9,731 nucleotides of DNA from Bacteroidota bacterium (GCA_963169595.1 CAUJFM010000342.1:1-9731), one strand, 5' to 3'. Shown: positions 1 through 8,380, numbered from the stretch's first letter. Numbers and translations: made by a program. Notes: generated by a model from the sequence alone, not told the origin.

Positions 1-46
1 CACTTTACCCCCTTCTTGCACAACAGTTTTATTTCGAAGGGACAGG

Positions 47-655
47 ATGATCGACAGCCTGAACGGGGAGCTATTGGAGCGTGGCATGGACCACGTGGTG
101 CTGGAGTGCCACGGTGTCGGCTACCTGGTGCATGTACCGCAGCCCACCATTGAACGGTTGCCGGCCAGTGGCCGTGCGCGGCTGCTGGTGCACTACAGCG
201 TGTCGGTGGATGTGCGCTCCGGGGCCAGTGAACATCGGCTCTTCGGTTTCCTGCATGCCGATGAGCGGCGTCTCTTCCGCCAGTTGATCGACGTGCAGGG
301 GGTGAGCGCCACGCTGGGCATGGCCATCCTGGGCAGCCGCAGCGCCGAGGATGTGCACACGGCGATCCTCACCGGCAACGAATCGGCGCTGAAGGGCATC
401 AAGGGCATCGGTCCGAAACTGGCCCAGCGCATCATCACCGAGCTGGGCCCGCGGCTGGCCGGCATGGCGCTGCCCTCATCCTTGCCTGCGGCCTACGGGG
501 GCAATACACTCAAGGCGGAGGCGTTATCGGCACTGGTCTCCCTTGGACTGGACCGCCTGAAGGCCGAGCGTGCCCTGGCGTCCGTGTTGCAGGAGCAGGG
601 AGACCAACCTCCGCGCCTCGAAGAACTGATCCGGCTCACCCTCAAGAACCTCTGA
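47..655 (+). CDS. ruvA: Holliday junction branch migration complex subunit RuvA
   Basis: RuvA binds four-way DNA junctions as a tetramer and loads the RuvB helicase, driving branch migration during recombinational repair in the cytoplasm. The 202-residue product has the usual length and three-domain layout. An N-terminal OB fold covers about residues 1-65, with the family-typical CHGVGYLVHV. A double helix-hairpin-helix domain covers about 70-142; its second hairpin is GIKGIGPKLAQRI with G120-I-G122. A small C-terminal RuvB-contacting domain covers about 154-202 (EALSALVSLGLDRLKAERAL). The first hairpin reads VQGVSATLGMAI, with Ser87 where glycine is usual. The ATG gives the standard family N-terminus (MIDSLNGELLE), and AAGGG lies five bases upstream, a Shine-Dalgarno-like sequence rare in this phylum. 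The stop is four bases from the sprA start, suggesting co-transcription. The identification is very secure; ruvB and ruvC are not in the window. Confidence 0.97.
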   Translation: MIDSLNGELLERGMDHVVLECHGVGYLVHVPQPTIERLPASGRARLLVHYSVSVDVRSGASEHRLFGFLHADERRLFRQLIDVQGVSATLGMAILGSRSAEDVHTAILTGNESALKGIKGIGPKLAQRIITELGPRLAGMALPSSLPAAYGGNTLKAEALSALVSLGLDRLKAERALASVLQEQGDQPPRLEELIRLTLKNL

Positions 656-659
656 CCTC

Positions 660-3600
660 GTGACGGTGCTTCGACGTGCGCATGGCCATTTCCATCTGGT
701 GATCACCGGATGGCCGCTGCGCGCGCTGCTGGTGCTCGGTGCGGTGGTGCTCGGTGTGGTGGAAGGCTTCGCGGCACCCTTCGGACTGGAGTACATGCAG
801 GTGGACAGCCCACAGATCGAGCTGGTCTACCCCATCACCGACCCGGTGGCCCCCGGCGCTCCTGCGGGCGGCAGCATCAACCTGGAGGACCCCGAGAACA
901 TCGAGAACCAGGTGATCTATGACCCGGTCACGGGCCAGTACGTGATCCAGAGCACGGTGGGCGGCACCTTCGACTACCGGCCGCCGATGAGCATGTCGCT
1001 GGAGGAGTACCTGAACTACGACATGTCGCGGGCCATGGAGAACTACTGGCTGGACCGCGTGGAGCAGGACAGCGAGAGCGCACAGAAGCGGCTGATCCCG
1101 GCCATCAAGGTGCGTGGCGAGATGTTCGACCGGATCTTCGGCGGCAACACCATCGACATCAAGCCCCGCGGTTCGGCCGAGGTCATCTTCGGGGTGAACA
1201 TCAGCAAGACCGAGAACCCGCGGATCCCCGTGGACCAGCGGAAGATCACCACCTTCAACTTCGACCAGCGCATCCAGCTGAACCTGGTGGGCAACATCGG
1301 TGAGAAGCTGAAGATCAACACCAACTACAACACGCAGGCCACCTTTGACTTCGAGAACCAGGTGAAGCTCGACTACACCGGTTACGAGGACGAGATCATC
1401 CAGAAGATCGAGGCGGGCAACGTGAGCCTTCCCCTGCGCGGCACGCTGATCCAGGGCAGCCAGAGTCTCTTCGGCCTGAAGACCGAGCTGCGGTTCGGGC
1501 GACTTACCGCCACGGCCATCTTCAGCCAGGAGAAGGGGCAGCGACGAAGCGTGCAGACCCAGGGTGGCGCGCAGACCACCAACTTCGACATCAAGGCGGA
1601 CGAGTACGAGGCCAACAAGCACTACTTCCTCAGCTACTTCTTCCGCGACCAGTACGAGAACGCGCTGCGCACCCTGCCCACGGTGAACTCCGGGGTGCAG
1701 ATCACCCGCGTGGAGGTGTGGGTGACCAACATGCGGCAGGATTTCCAGCAGACGCGCAACATCGTGGCCTTCACCGACCTGGGTGAGGATGCCGGTGCGC
1801 AGCAGGTGGCCGCCGGTCACATCAGCGCCGACCTGGTGAACTCGGGCTTCCTGGTGGACAACCCCGGCGCGGAGGCCCGCAACGAAGGCAACTCCCTCTA
1901 CGGTGCCGTGAGCGGCAACGCGGGCATCCGCGGTTTCGTGAACGCCACCGGCGCGTTGCAGGCCCTGGGCCTGGTGGCCGCCCGCCACTTCGAGAAGGTG
2001 GAGAGCGCCCGCCTGCTGGGTCCCAACGAGTACACCCTCAACGGCCGCCTCGGTTTCATCTCCCTCAACCAGTCGCTGAACAACGACGAGGTGCTGGCGG
2101 TGGCCTTCCAGTACACCTTCAACGGCCAGACCTACCAGGTGGGTGAGTTCTCCACCGATGGGGTGGCTCCGCCCGAGGCCCTGATGCTGAAGCTGCTCCG
2201 CGCTTCCATCACCAACCCGCGCATCCCGCTGTGGGACCTGATGATGAAGAACGTGTACTCGCTGGGCGCCTTCCAGGTGAACCGCGAGAACTTCCGCCTG
2301 GACCTGATCTACAACAACCCGGTGACCGGTGTGGACATCAACTACATCCCGCGCTCACCGGTGGACCAGATCCCGCTGCTGCAGACCCTGGCGATGGACC
2401 GGTTGGACCCGAACAATGCGCCGAACCCCGATGGCTGGTTCGACTTCATCGACGGGGCGGCCACCGCAGGCGGAACGATCAACTCCCAGAACGGCCGCGT
2501 CTTCTTCCCCGTGCTGGAACCCTTCGGCAGCTACCTGGATGGGCGGCTGATCGGTCCCGACCCCAACAACCCCATACAGCCCCCGTCCATCCGGCGCACC
2601 ATCGTGTACACCGCGCTGTACGACAGCACCAAGATCGCGGCGCAGAACCAGCCCGAGCTGAACCGCTTCCGCCTGAAGGGCAGCTACCGCAGCGCCAGCA
2701 GTGATGTGATCTCGCTCAACAGCGTGAACATCCCGCAGGGCAGTGTGACGGTGACCGCCGGCGGGGTGCGCCTGGTGGAGAACCAGGACTACACGGTGGA
2801 CTATAACCTGGGCCGGGTGCGGATCCTGAACCAGGGCATCCTGGAGAGCGGCACCCCGGTGAACATCTCGCTGGAGAGCAACTCGCTCTTCAGCATCCAG
2901 CAACGGACCATTGCCGGGGCGCGCTTCGATTACAACGTGAGCAAGGACCTGGTGCTCGGTGGCACCATCATGAACCTCTACGAGCGGCCGCTCACGCAGA
3001 AGGTGAACGTGGGGGAGGAGCCGATCGCCAACACGGTGATCGGACTGGACGGCAACTGGCAGACCCGCTCGCAATGGCTTACCGACCTGGTGGACAAGCT
3101 GCCCTTCTACGCCACCAAGCAGGAGAGCAACGTGAGCGCCTCCATGGAAGGGGCCTACCTGATCCCCGGGCACAGCCGGGCCATCGGCAACGCTGGCACC
3201 AGCTACATCGATGACTTCGAGGGCAGCGTGAGCACCATCGACCTGCGCACGCAGAGCCTGTGGTTCCACGCGGCCACGCCCACGGGCCTCCCGAGCCTCT
3301 TCCCCGAAGGTGGACTGATCAACGACCTGGGTCTTGGTTTCCGTCGCGCGCAACTGGCGTGGTACGTCATCGATCCGCTCTTCTTCCGCAACAACAACCT
3401 CACCCCGCAGCACATCGCCAACGACCCGGAGATGCGCAGCGACCACCGCATGCGGGAAGTGCTGGAGCAGGAGGTGTTCCCCAACCGCCAGCTGCCTGCT
3501 GGCACCCCGGCCAACATTCCCGTGCTGGACCTGACCTACTACCCCAGCGAACGCGGCCCCTACAACTACAACCCGGGACTGGACGACAACGGCAACCTGC

Positions 3601-6600
3601 CCAACCCCGCCGAGAACTGGGCGGGCATCACGCGCCGGATCACCACCACCGACTTCGAGACCAGCAACATCGAGACCATCCAGTTCTGGCTGATGGACCC
3701 CTTCTTCAACACGAGCAACAGCAACGGGGAGCCGGCCAGCAACGAGAACTCGGTGAACAGCACGGGCGGTTACCTCTACATCGACCTGGGCAACATCAGC
3801 GAGGACATCCAGCGCGATGGCCGCAAGTTCTTCGAGAACGGCCTGCCCAACAACCCCAACGACCAGTCGTCGCCCACAGAGACCACCCCCTGGGGCGTGG
3901 TGCCCACCACCCAGAGCGTGGTGAACGCCTTCGCGCTCTCGCAGGAGAACAGCAACCGCTACCAGGACGTGGGCCTGGACGGCCTGGCCAGCGTGCAGAC
4001 CGACCAGGAACTGCGCAACGAGCAGCTCTTCTTCGAGGACTACCTGAACGCGCTGCCGCCCGGCGCCCGCCAGCGCTGGCAGAACGACCCCAGCAACGAC
4101 GACTACCACTTCTTCCGCGGCAGCGACTACGATCAGCAGCAGCTCAACATCCTGCAGCGCTACAAGCGGTTCAACGCGCCCGAAGGCAACTCCATCACCG
4201 ACGAGGACAGCCCCGAAGCCTACCCCACCCAGCAGACCACCATCCCCAGTTCGGAGGACATCAACCAGGACCAGAACCTGGCCGAGGCGGAGAGCTACTT
4301 CCACTACAAGGTGAGCCTGCTGCCCAACGACATGGTGGTGGGCCGCAACTTCATCACCGACCGGCTGCGCGCCACGGTGAGCACCCCCGAGGGCAACAAG
4401 GAGGTGTACTGGTACCAGTTCAAGGTGCCCATCCGCAACCCGGAGCAGGCGGTGAACGGCATCCAGGACTTCCGCAGCATCCGCTTCATGCGCATGTACC
4501 TGCACGGTTGGCAGCAGGAGGTGACCCTCCGCTTCGCCCGTCTGGAGTTCGTGCGGGGCGAGTGGCGCAAGTACCTGCAGAGCCTGGAGACCCCCGGCGA
4601 AGTGCCCGGCGGCGACCCCGACCCCACGCTCTTCGAGGTGGCTGCGGTGAACATCGAGGAGAACGGCAACCGCACGCCGATCAACTACGTGCTGCCCCCC
4701 GGCATCAACACCGAGGTGGACGTGGCCAGCGCCAACCTGCGGAACCTCAACGAGCAGTCGCTGCAGATGAAGGTGTGCAACCTGCGCGATGGCGATTCGC
4801 GTGCGGCCTTCCGCAATGTGAGCTTCGACATCCGCAGCTACAAGAAGATGCGGATGTTCATCCACGCCGAGAGCTCCGATCCCACGCAGCCCATCGCGTA
4901 CGGTGATGCCACCGTGTTCATCCGCCTGGGCAACGACCTGGACCAGAACTACTACGAGTACGAGGTGCCCGTGGTGCCCTCCACCTTCTTCAACCGCGAC
5001 CCCTACAACGTGTGGCCCGAGGCGAACAACATGGTGATCGAGTTCGCCAAGTTGAACGACCTGAAGATCAAGCGGGACCAGGCCGGGTATGCGCGCAACC
5101 TGCGCTACATGGGCATGGAGGGCGACCGCCGCATCTTCGTGAAGGGCAGTCCGAACCTGAGCCAGATGCGGTCCATCATGATCGGCATCCGCAACCCGAA
5201 GAAGGACGGCGAGGAGGCGAACCCCTGGAACACGGACAACGGGCTGCCGCGCTGCCTGGAGGTGTGGGTGAACGAACTGCGTCTCACCGACTTCGACCAG
5301 AGCGGGGGCTGGGCGGCCGTGGCCCGCGTGAACGCGCAGCTGGCCGACCTGGGCAACGTGAGCGTGGCCGGCAACTACAGCACGCCGTTCTGGGGCAGCA
5401 TCGACAAGCGCGTGAGCGAGCGCCAGCGCGAAACGAAGTACGGGGTGGACGTGACGGCCAACTTCGAGATGGGCAAGTTCCTGCCGGAGAGCAGCAACGT
5501 GCGCATCCCCATGTTCATCGGCTATTCCGAGCAGGTGAGCAATCCGCAGTTCGATCCGCTCAACCCCGACATCCGGTTCAACGATGCCACACGGGCGCTC
5601 ACCGCCGAGCAGCGAAGGCAACGCTTGAAGGAGACCCAGACCTACACGCGCAGGCGGAGCATCAACTTCACCAACGTGCGCAAGGACCGCGGGCAGGGCA
5701 GCAGCGGCCGGGAGCACCTGTGGGACGTGGAGAACCTGAGCCTCACCTATTCCTACAGCGACCAGGAGTACCACGATGTGAACACCGCCTACGAGAACAC
5801 GCGCACCTACCGCGGCTCGCTGGCCTACCTGCACAATCCGCGGCCCATCGCGGTGGAGCCCTTCAAGGGCATCGGGGTGGTGGACAAGAGCAAGTGGTTG
5901 AAGCTCCTCCGCGACTTCAACTTCAACGTGGGCTTCAAGCAGGTATCGCTGCGCACCTCGGTGGACCGCATGTACCTGGAGCGGCTGGTGCGTCCCAACC
6001 CCGACATCGAGACCCTGCCGCCCACGCCCACCTACAACAAGAACTTCAACTGGAACAGCCAGTACGGCTTCCGGTACGAGATCACCAAGAGCCTGAAGCT
6101 GGACTTCAACGCCAACAACCTGGCGGTGATCGGTGAGACACCCGGCCTGGTGAACCCCAAGTACCGCGACACCTATGAACTGTGGAAGGACAGCGTGCTG
6201 GCCAGCGTGCGCAGCTGGGGCGAGGTGACCCGCTACGACCACCTGGTGACCCTGAACTACACCCTGCCGCTGGACAAGCTGCCCCTTACCGACTGGATGA
6301 CCGGTACGGCGGCCTACACGGCGGGCTACCAGTGGGACCGTGCGCCCTTCACGCAGGACTCCCTGGGCAACGTGATCCAGAACTCGCAGAACATCAGCTT
6401 CAACGGGCAGATGAACTTCGTGAACCTCTACAACAAGTCGAAGTACCTGAAGAAGATCAACGACAAGGGCAAGGCGCGACCCGCGTCCCGCGCGCAGAAC
6501 GTCACCAAGCCCACCGACCCCAACGCGCCCAAGCCGCCCGAAGCCACCAAGGGCGGCAAGATCAATGTGCTGGAGGGATTGGCCCGTGTCCTGATGACGT

Positions 6601-7943
6601 TGCGCACAGGCACCTTCACCTACAGCCAGAACTCCGGCACCCTGCTGCCCGGCTACAGCGGCGGCACCAACGTGCTGGGCATGGACCCGGGCTTCGATGC
6701 GCCGGGCTGGGGCTTCGTGCTGGGCCAGCAGAACCACGCGTTGAACGGGGACATCGAGCGCGACTTCGCCACCACCGCCGCACGCAACGGCTGGCTGGTG
6801 CAGACGCCCTCCATCTTCACGCAGTACACCTCCACGCGCACCGAGACGATGAACTTCCGGGTGAACCTGGAGCCCTTCCGCGGCATGCGCGTGGACATCT
6901 CGGCCAACCGCACCGTGGCCGGCAACAACGCCTCGTTCTTCCGCTGGAACAACGACCTGGGCGACTACGTGAACAACAGCCCCCAGGAGACCGGCAGCTT
7001 CAGCGTCTCCATCCTCACCTGGCGCACGGCCTTCGCCCGCAACGACCGCAGCACCTTCGAGAACCCCATCTTCCTGGACCTGCTGGCCAACCGGGCCGTG
7101 ATCAGTGCGCGCCTGGGCGCCACCACCGAGGGCTCCGTGCTCGACGACACGGGTTACTTCACCGGCTATGGCGCCACCAACCAGGATGTGATCATCCCCG
7201 CCTTCCTCGCGGCCTACACCGGACGCAACGCGCAAAACGTGGAGCTCAACCCCTTCAAGCAGAAGCCGGCACCCAACTGGGACATCACCTACGATGGCCT
7301 CACCAAGATCCCGCTCTTCGCCAAGTGGTTCCGCACCTTCACGGTGAAGAACAGCTACCGGTCCACCTTCAACATCGCCAACTACCAGACCAACATGCTC
7401 TATGTGCCCGGCGGTGCCGAGGTGGATGCGGCCGGCAACTACATCCCGTCGCGGCAGATCTCCGTGGTCACCATCCAGGAGGTGATGCGCCCGCTGCTGG
7501 GCTTCGACGCCACGCTGAAGAACAGCATGCTGGCCAAGTTCGAGTACAACCGCGACCGCAACCTGAGCATGAGCCTCACCAACTACCAGGTGACCGAGGT
7601 GGCCGGCGTGGAGTACGTGATCGGCACCGGCTACCGCTTCAAGAAGGTGAAGTTCCCCTTCGCCATCGGCGGCACCAAGCCCGACAGCGACCTCAACGTG
7701 CGCGTGGACCTGAGCCTGCGCGACAACCTCACTGTGATCCGCAAGATGGAGGAGCTCCAGAACCAGGTCACCGCCGGCCAGAAGATCCTCTCCATCAAGA
7801 CCAGCCTGGACTACGTGCTGAACCAGCGCCTCAACGTGCGCGCCTTCTACGAGCGCGTGGTGAATACCCCGGTGATCTCCACCTCGTATCCCTCGGCCAA
7901 CACCAACACGGGCATCAGCCTCCGCTTCACCCTTACCCAATAA
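660..7943 (+). CDS. sprA: SprA, outer-membrane translocon of the type IX secretion system
   Basis: SprA (Sov in Porphyromonas) is the giant single-chain beta-barrel, 36 strands in the F. johnsoniae structure, through which type IX cargo crosses the outer membrane; it is also needed for gliding. At 2427 residues this is a typical full-length member. No ATG precedes the secretion signal. GTG at 660 is the longest start; GTG codons at 666 and 699 are alternatives. The signal has R5/R6 and R21, a hydrophobic core at about 22-34, and a likely signal peptidase I site after A38 (GFA-A). Family landmarks seen: PLRGTLIQGSQSLFG (258-272), YIDDFEG (849-855), YQDVGLDGL (1101-1109), DYHFFRGS (1148-1155), NELRLTDFDQSGGWAA (from 1538), SPQETGSFS (from 2107), DVIIPAFLAAYTG (2176-2188), WDITYDGLTKIP (from 2207), and a C-terminus ending SLRFTLTQ. 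There are only two cysteines, C1373 and C1532, and a Pro/Lys-rich stretch at about 1935-1967. No frameshift or internal stop is seen. The PorV, plug and energising-motor genes lie elsewhere. Confidence 0.97.
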   Translation: MTVLRRAHGHFHLVITGWPLRALLVLGAVVLGVVEGFAAPFGLEYMQVDSPQIELVYPITDPVAPGAPAGGSINLEDPENIENQVIYDPVTGQYVIQSTVGGTFDYRPPMSMSLEEYLNYDMSRAMENYWLDRVEQDSESAQKRLIPAIKVRGEMFDRIFGGNTIDIKPRGSAEVIFGVNISKTENPRIPVDQRKITTFNFDQRIQLNLVGNIGEKLKINTNYNTQATFDFENQVKLDYTGYEDEIIQKIEAGNVSLPLRGTLIQGSQSLFGLKTELRFGRLTATAIFSQEKGQRRSVQTQGGAQTTNFDIKADEYEANKHYFLSYFFRDQYENALRTLPTVNSGVQITRVEVWVTNMRQDFQQTRNIVAFTDLGEDAGAQQVAAGHISADLVNSGFLVDNPGAEARNEGNSLYGAVSGNAGIRGFVNATGALQALGLVAARHFEKVESARLLGPNEYTLNGRLGFISLNQSLNNDEVLAVAFQYTFNGQTYQVGEFSTDGVAPPEALMLKLLRASITNPRIPLWDLMMKNVYSLGAFQVNRENFRLDLIYNNPVTGVDINYIPRSPVDQIPLLQTLAMDRLDPNNAPNPDGWFDFIDGAATAGGTINSQNGRVFFPVLEPFGSYLDGRLIGPDPNNPIQPPSIRRTIVYTALYDSTKIAAQNQPELNRFRLKGSYRSASSDVISLNSVNIPQGSVTVTAGGVRLVENQDYTVDYNLGRVRILNQGILESGTPVNISLESNSLFSIQQRTIAGARFDYNVSKDLVLGGTIMNLYERPLTQKVNVGEEPIANTVIGLDGNWQTRSQWLTDLVDKLPFYATKQESNVSASMEGAYLIPGHSRAIGNAGTSYIDDFEGSVSTIDLRTQSLWFHAATPTGLPSLFPEGGLINDLGLGFRRAQLAWYVIDPLFFRNNNLTPQHIANDPEMRSDHRMREVLEQEVFPNRQLPAGTPANIPVLDLTYYPSERGPYNYNPGLDDNGNLPNPAENWAGITRRITTTDFETSNIETIQFWLMDPFFNTSNSNGEPASNENSVNSTGGYLYIDLGNISEDIQRDGRKFFENGLPNNPNDQSSPTETTPWGVVPTTQSVVNAFALSQENSNRYQDVGLDGLASVQTDQELRNEQLFFEDYLNALPPGARQRWQNDPSNDDYHFFRGSDYDQQQLNILQRYKRFNAPEGNSITDEDSPEAYPTQQTTIPSSEDINQDQNLAEAESYFHYKVSLLPNDMVVGRNFITDRLRATVSTPEGNKEVYWYQFKVPIRNPEQAVNGIQDFRSIRFMRMYLHGWQQEVTLRFARLEFVRGEWRKYLQSLETPGEVPGGDPDPTLFEVAAVNIEENGNRTPINYVLPPGINTEVDVASANLRNLNEQSLQMKVCNLRDGDSRAAFRNVSFDIRSYKKMRMFIHAESSDPTQPIAYGDATVFIRLGNDLDQNYYEYEVPVVPSTFFNRDPYNVWPEANNMVIEFAKLNDLKIKRDQAGYARNLRYMGMEGDRRIFVKGSPNLSQMRSIMIGIRNPKKDGEEANPWNTDNGLPRCLEVWVNELRLTDFDQSGGWAAVARVNAQLADLGNVSVAGNYSTPFWGSIDKRVSERQRETKYGVDVTANFEMGKFLPESSNVRIPMFIGYSEQVSNPQFDPLNPDIRFNDATRALTAEQRRQRLKETQTYTRRRSINFTNVRKDRGQGSSGREHLWDVENLSLTYSYSDQEYHDVNTAYENTRTYRGSLAYLHNPRPIAVEPFKGIGVVDKSKWLKLLRDFNFNVGFKQVSLRTSVDRMYLERLVRPNPDIETLPPTPTYNKNFNWNSQYGFRYEITKSLKLDFNANNLAVIGETPGLVNPKYRDTYELWKDSVLASVRSWGEVTRYDHLVTLNYTLPLDKLPLTDWMTGTAAYTAGYQWDRAPFTQDSLGNVIQNSQNISFNGQMNFVNLYNKSKYLKKINDKGKARPASRAQNVTKPTDPNAPKPPEATKGGKINVLEGLARVLMTLRTGTFTYSQNSGTLLPGYSGGTNVLGMDPGFDAPGWGFVLGQQNHALNGDIERDFATTAARNGWLVQTPSIFTQYTSTRTETMNFRVNLEPFRGMRVDISANRTVAGNNASFFRWNNDLGDYVNNSPQETGSFSVSILTWRTAFARNDRSTFENPIFLDLLANRAVISARLGATTEGSVLDDTGYFTGYGATNQDVIIPAFLAAYTGRNAQNVELNPFKQKPAPNWDITYDGLTKIPLFAKWFRTFTVKNSYRSTFNIANYQTNMLYVPGGAEVDAAGNYIPSRQISVVTIQEVMRPLLGFDATLKNSMLAKFEYNRDRNLSMSLTNYQVTEVAGVEYVIGTGYRFKKVKFPFAIGGTKPDSDLNVRVDLSLRDNLTVIRKMEELQNQVTAGQKILSIKTSLDYVLNQRLNVRAFYERVVNTPVISTSYPSANTNTGISLRFTLTQ
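729..758 (+). repeat. Imperfect 15-bp tandem repeat in the SprA signal-peptide core
   Basis: Two adjacent in-frame 15-base units, 729-743 (ctggtgctcggtgcg) and 744-758 (gtggtgctcggtgtg), match at 13 of 15 positions. They encode LVLGA then VVLGV (residues 24-33), which together form most of the hydrophobic core of the signal peptide. Slippage here could lengthen or shorten the core by five residues without breaking the frame. Chance similarity between GC-rich codons for hydrophobic residues is an equally simple explanation. Confidence 0.5.
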
Positions 7944-7958
7944 ACCCGCAGGACCTTC

Positions 7959-7966
7959 TACATTTG
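7959..7966 (+). promoter_or_regulatory. Bacteroidota-type -7 promoter element ahead of gcvH
   Basis: TACATTTG matches the phylum's -7 consensus TAnnTTTG exactly. It lies in the 49-base gap between sprA and gcvH, in a locally AT-richer patch. The last base is 26 bases before the gcvH ATG, so transcription would begin roughly at 7971-7974 with a leader of about 20 bases. I see no matching -33 TTG about 20 bases upstream, so only half of the promoter signal is present. It suggests that gcvH and the VanZ-like gene can be transcribed independently of sprA. Confidence 0.55.
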
Positions 7967-7992
7967 GCGGGCATTACAGCAAGCATCCACCC

Positions 7993-8373
7993 ATGAACAT
8001 CCCGCAGGAACTGCGCTACACCAAGGACCACGAGTGGGTCCGCATCGAAGGCAACGAGGCCGTGGTGGGCATCACCGATTTCGCCCAGGGCGAGCTTGGC
8101 GACATCGTGTTCGTCGACATCAACACCGAAGGCCAGCATGTGGCCAGCGAGGCCGTCTTCGGTACGGTGGAGGCCGTGAAGACCGTGAGCGACCTGTTCA
8201 TGCCTGTGAACGGCACCGTGGCCGAGGTGAACCCCGGCCTGGCCGATGATCCCGCCGCCGTGAACAGCGACCCCTACGGCAAGGGCTGGATGGTGCGCGT
8301 GAAGCTGGACGACCCCGCCGAGGTGGAGCAGCTGCTCACCGCCGACCAGTACAAGGCCCTGGTGGGCGCCTGA
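7993..8373 (+). CDS. gcvH: Glycine cleavage system H protein (lipoyl carrier)
   Basis: GcvH carries the aminomethyl group from glycine on a lipoyl arm. It shuttles between the P protein (decarboxylase), T protein (tetrahydrofolate aminomethyltransferase) and L protein (dihydrolipoamide dehydrogenase) in the cytoplasm. The 126-residue product is the standard length and is a single lipoyl domain. It opens with the family signature LRYTKDHEWVRIEG, followed by GITDFAQGELGDIVFVD. The lipoylation site is K63 in VEAVKTVSD, and the C-terminal half has the usual VNGTVAEVNPGLADDPAAVN and DPYGKGWMVRVKL. The ATG at 7993 matches the family N-terminus. No clear Shine-Dalgarno sequence precedes it, while a TAnnTTTG element does. 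The VanZ-like gene starts seven bases after the stop. The genes for the P, T and L proteins are not in the window, so H is encoded apart from its partners, next to sprA. Confidence 0.97.
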   Translation: MNIPQELRYTKDHEWVRIEGNEAVVGITDFAQGELGDIVFVDINTEGQHVASEAVFGTVEAVKTVSDLFMPVNGTVAEVNPGLADDPAAVNSDPYGKGWMVRVKLDDPAEVEQLLTADQYKALVGA

Positions 8374-8380
8374 GGCCGCC

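Noticed and set aside
1..46. A TTG (16-18) plus TATTTCG (30-36) promoter for ruvA
   Set aside because: The -7 part fits TAnnTTTG poorly and the upstream sequence is cut off by the window edge, so no promoter was called.
642..1988. A 448-codon minus-strand open frame opposite the start of sprA
   Set aside because: It is in the same antisense register as the larger one and has the same His/Val/Leu-rich composition, with no recognisable domain.
3260..4906. A 548-codon plus-strand open frame inside sprA in another frame
   Set aside because: The product is rich in Arg, Pro, Gln, His and Ala, the usual frame-shifted reading of GC-rich genes. sprA is intact across it.
2355..7940. A 1861-codon open reading frame on the minus strand opposite sprA
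   Set aside because: It is the codon-aligned antisense of a certain gene and exists because sprA almost never uses TTA, CTA or TCA. Its product is dominated by Val, His, Leu, Gly and Ala, as expected from reversed GC-rich codons, and resembles no family I know.
7944..7992. A transcription terminator after sprA
   Set aside because: No stable stem with a following T run can be drawn in the 49-base gap.
6182..7996. A 604-codon plus-strand open frame overlapping the end of sprA and the gcvH start
   Set aside because: It has the same shadow composition, sits within conserved sprA sequence, and has no domain signature.
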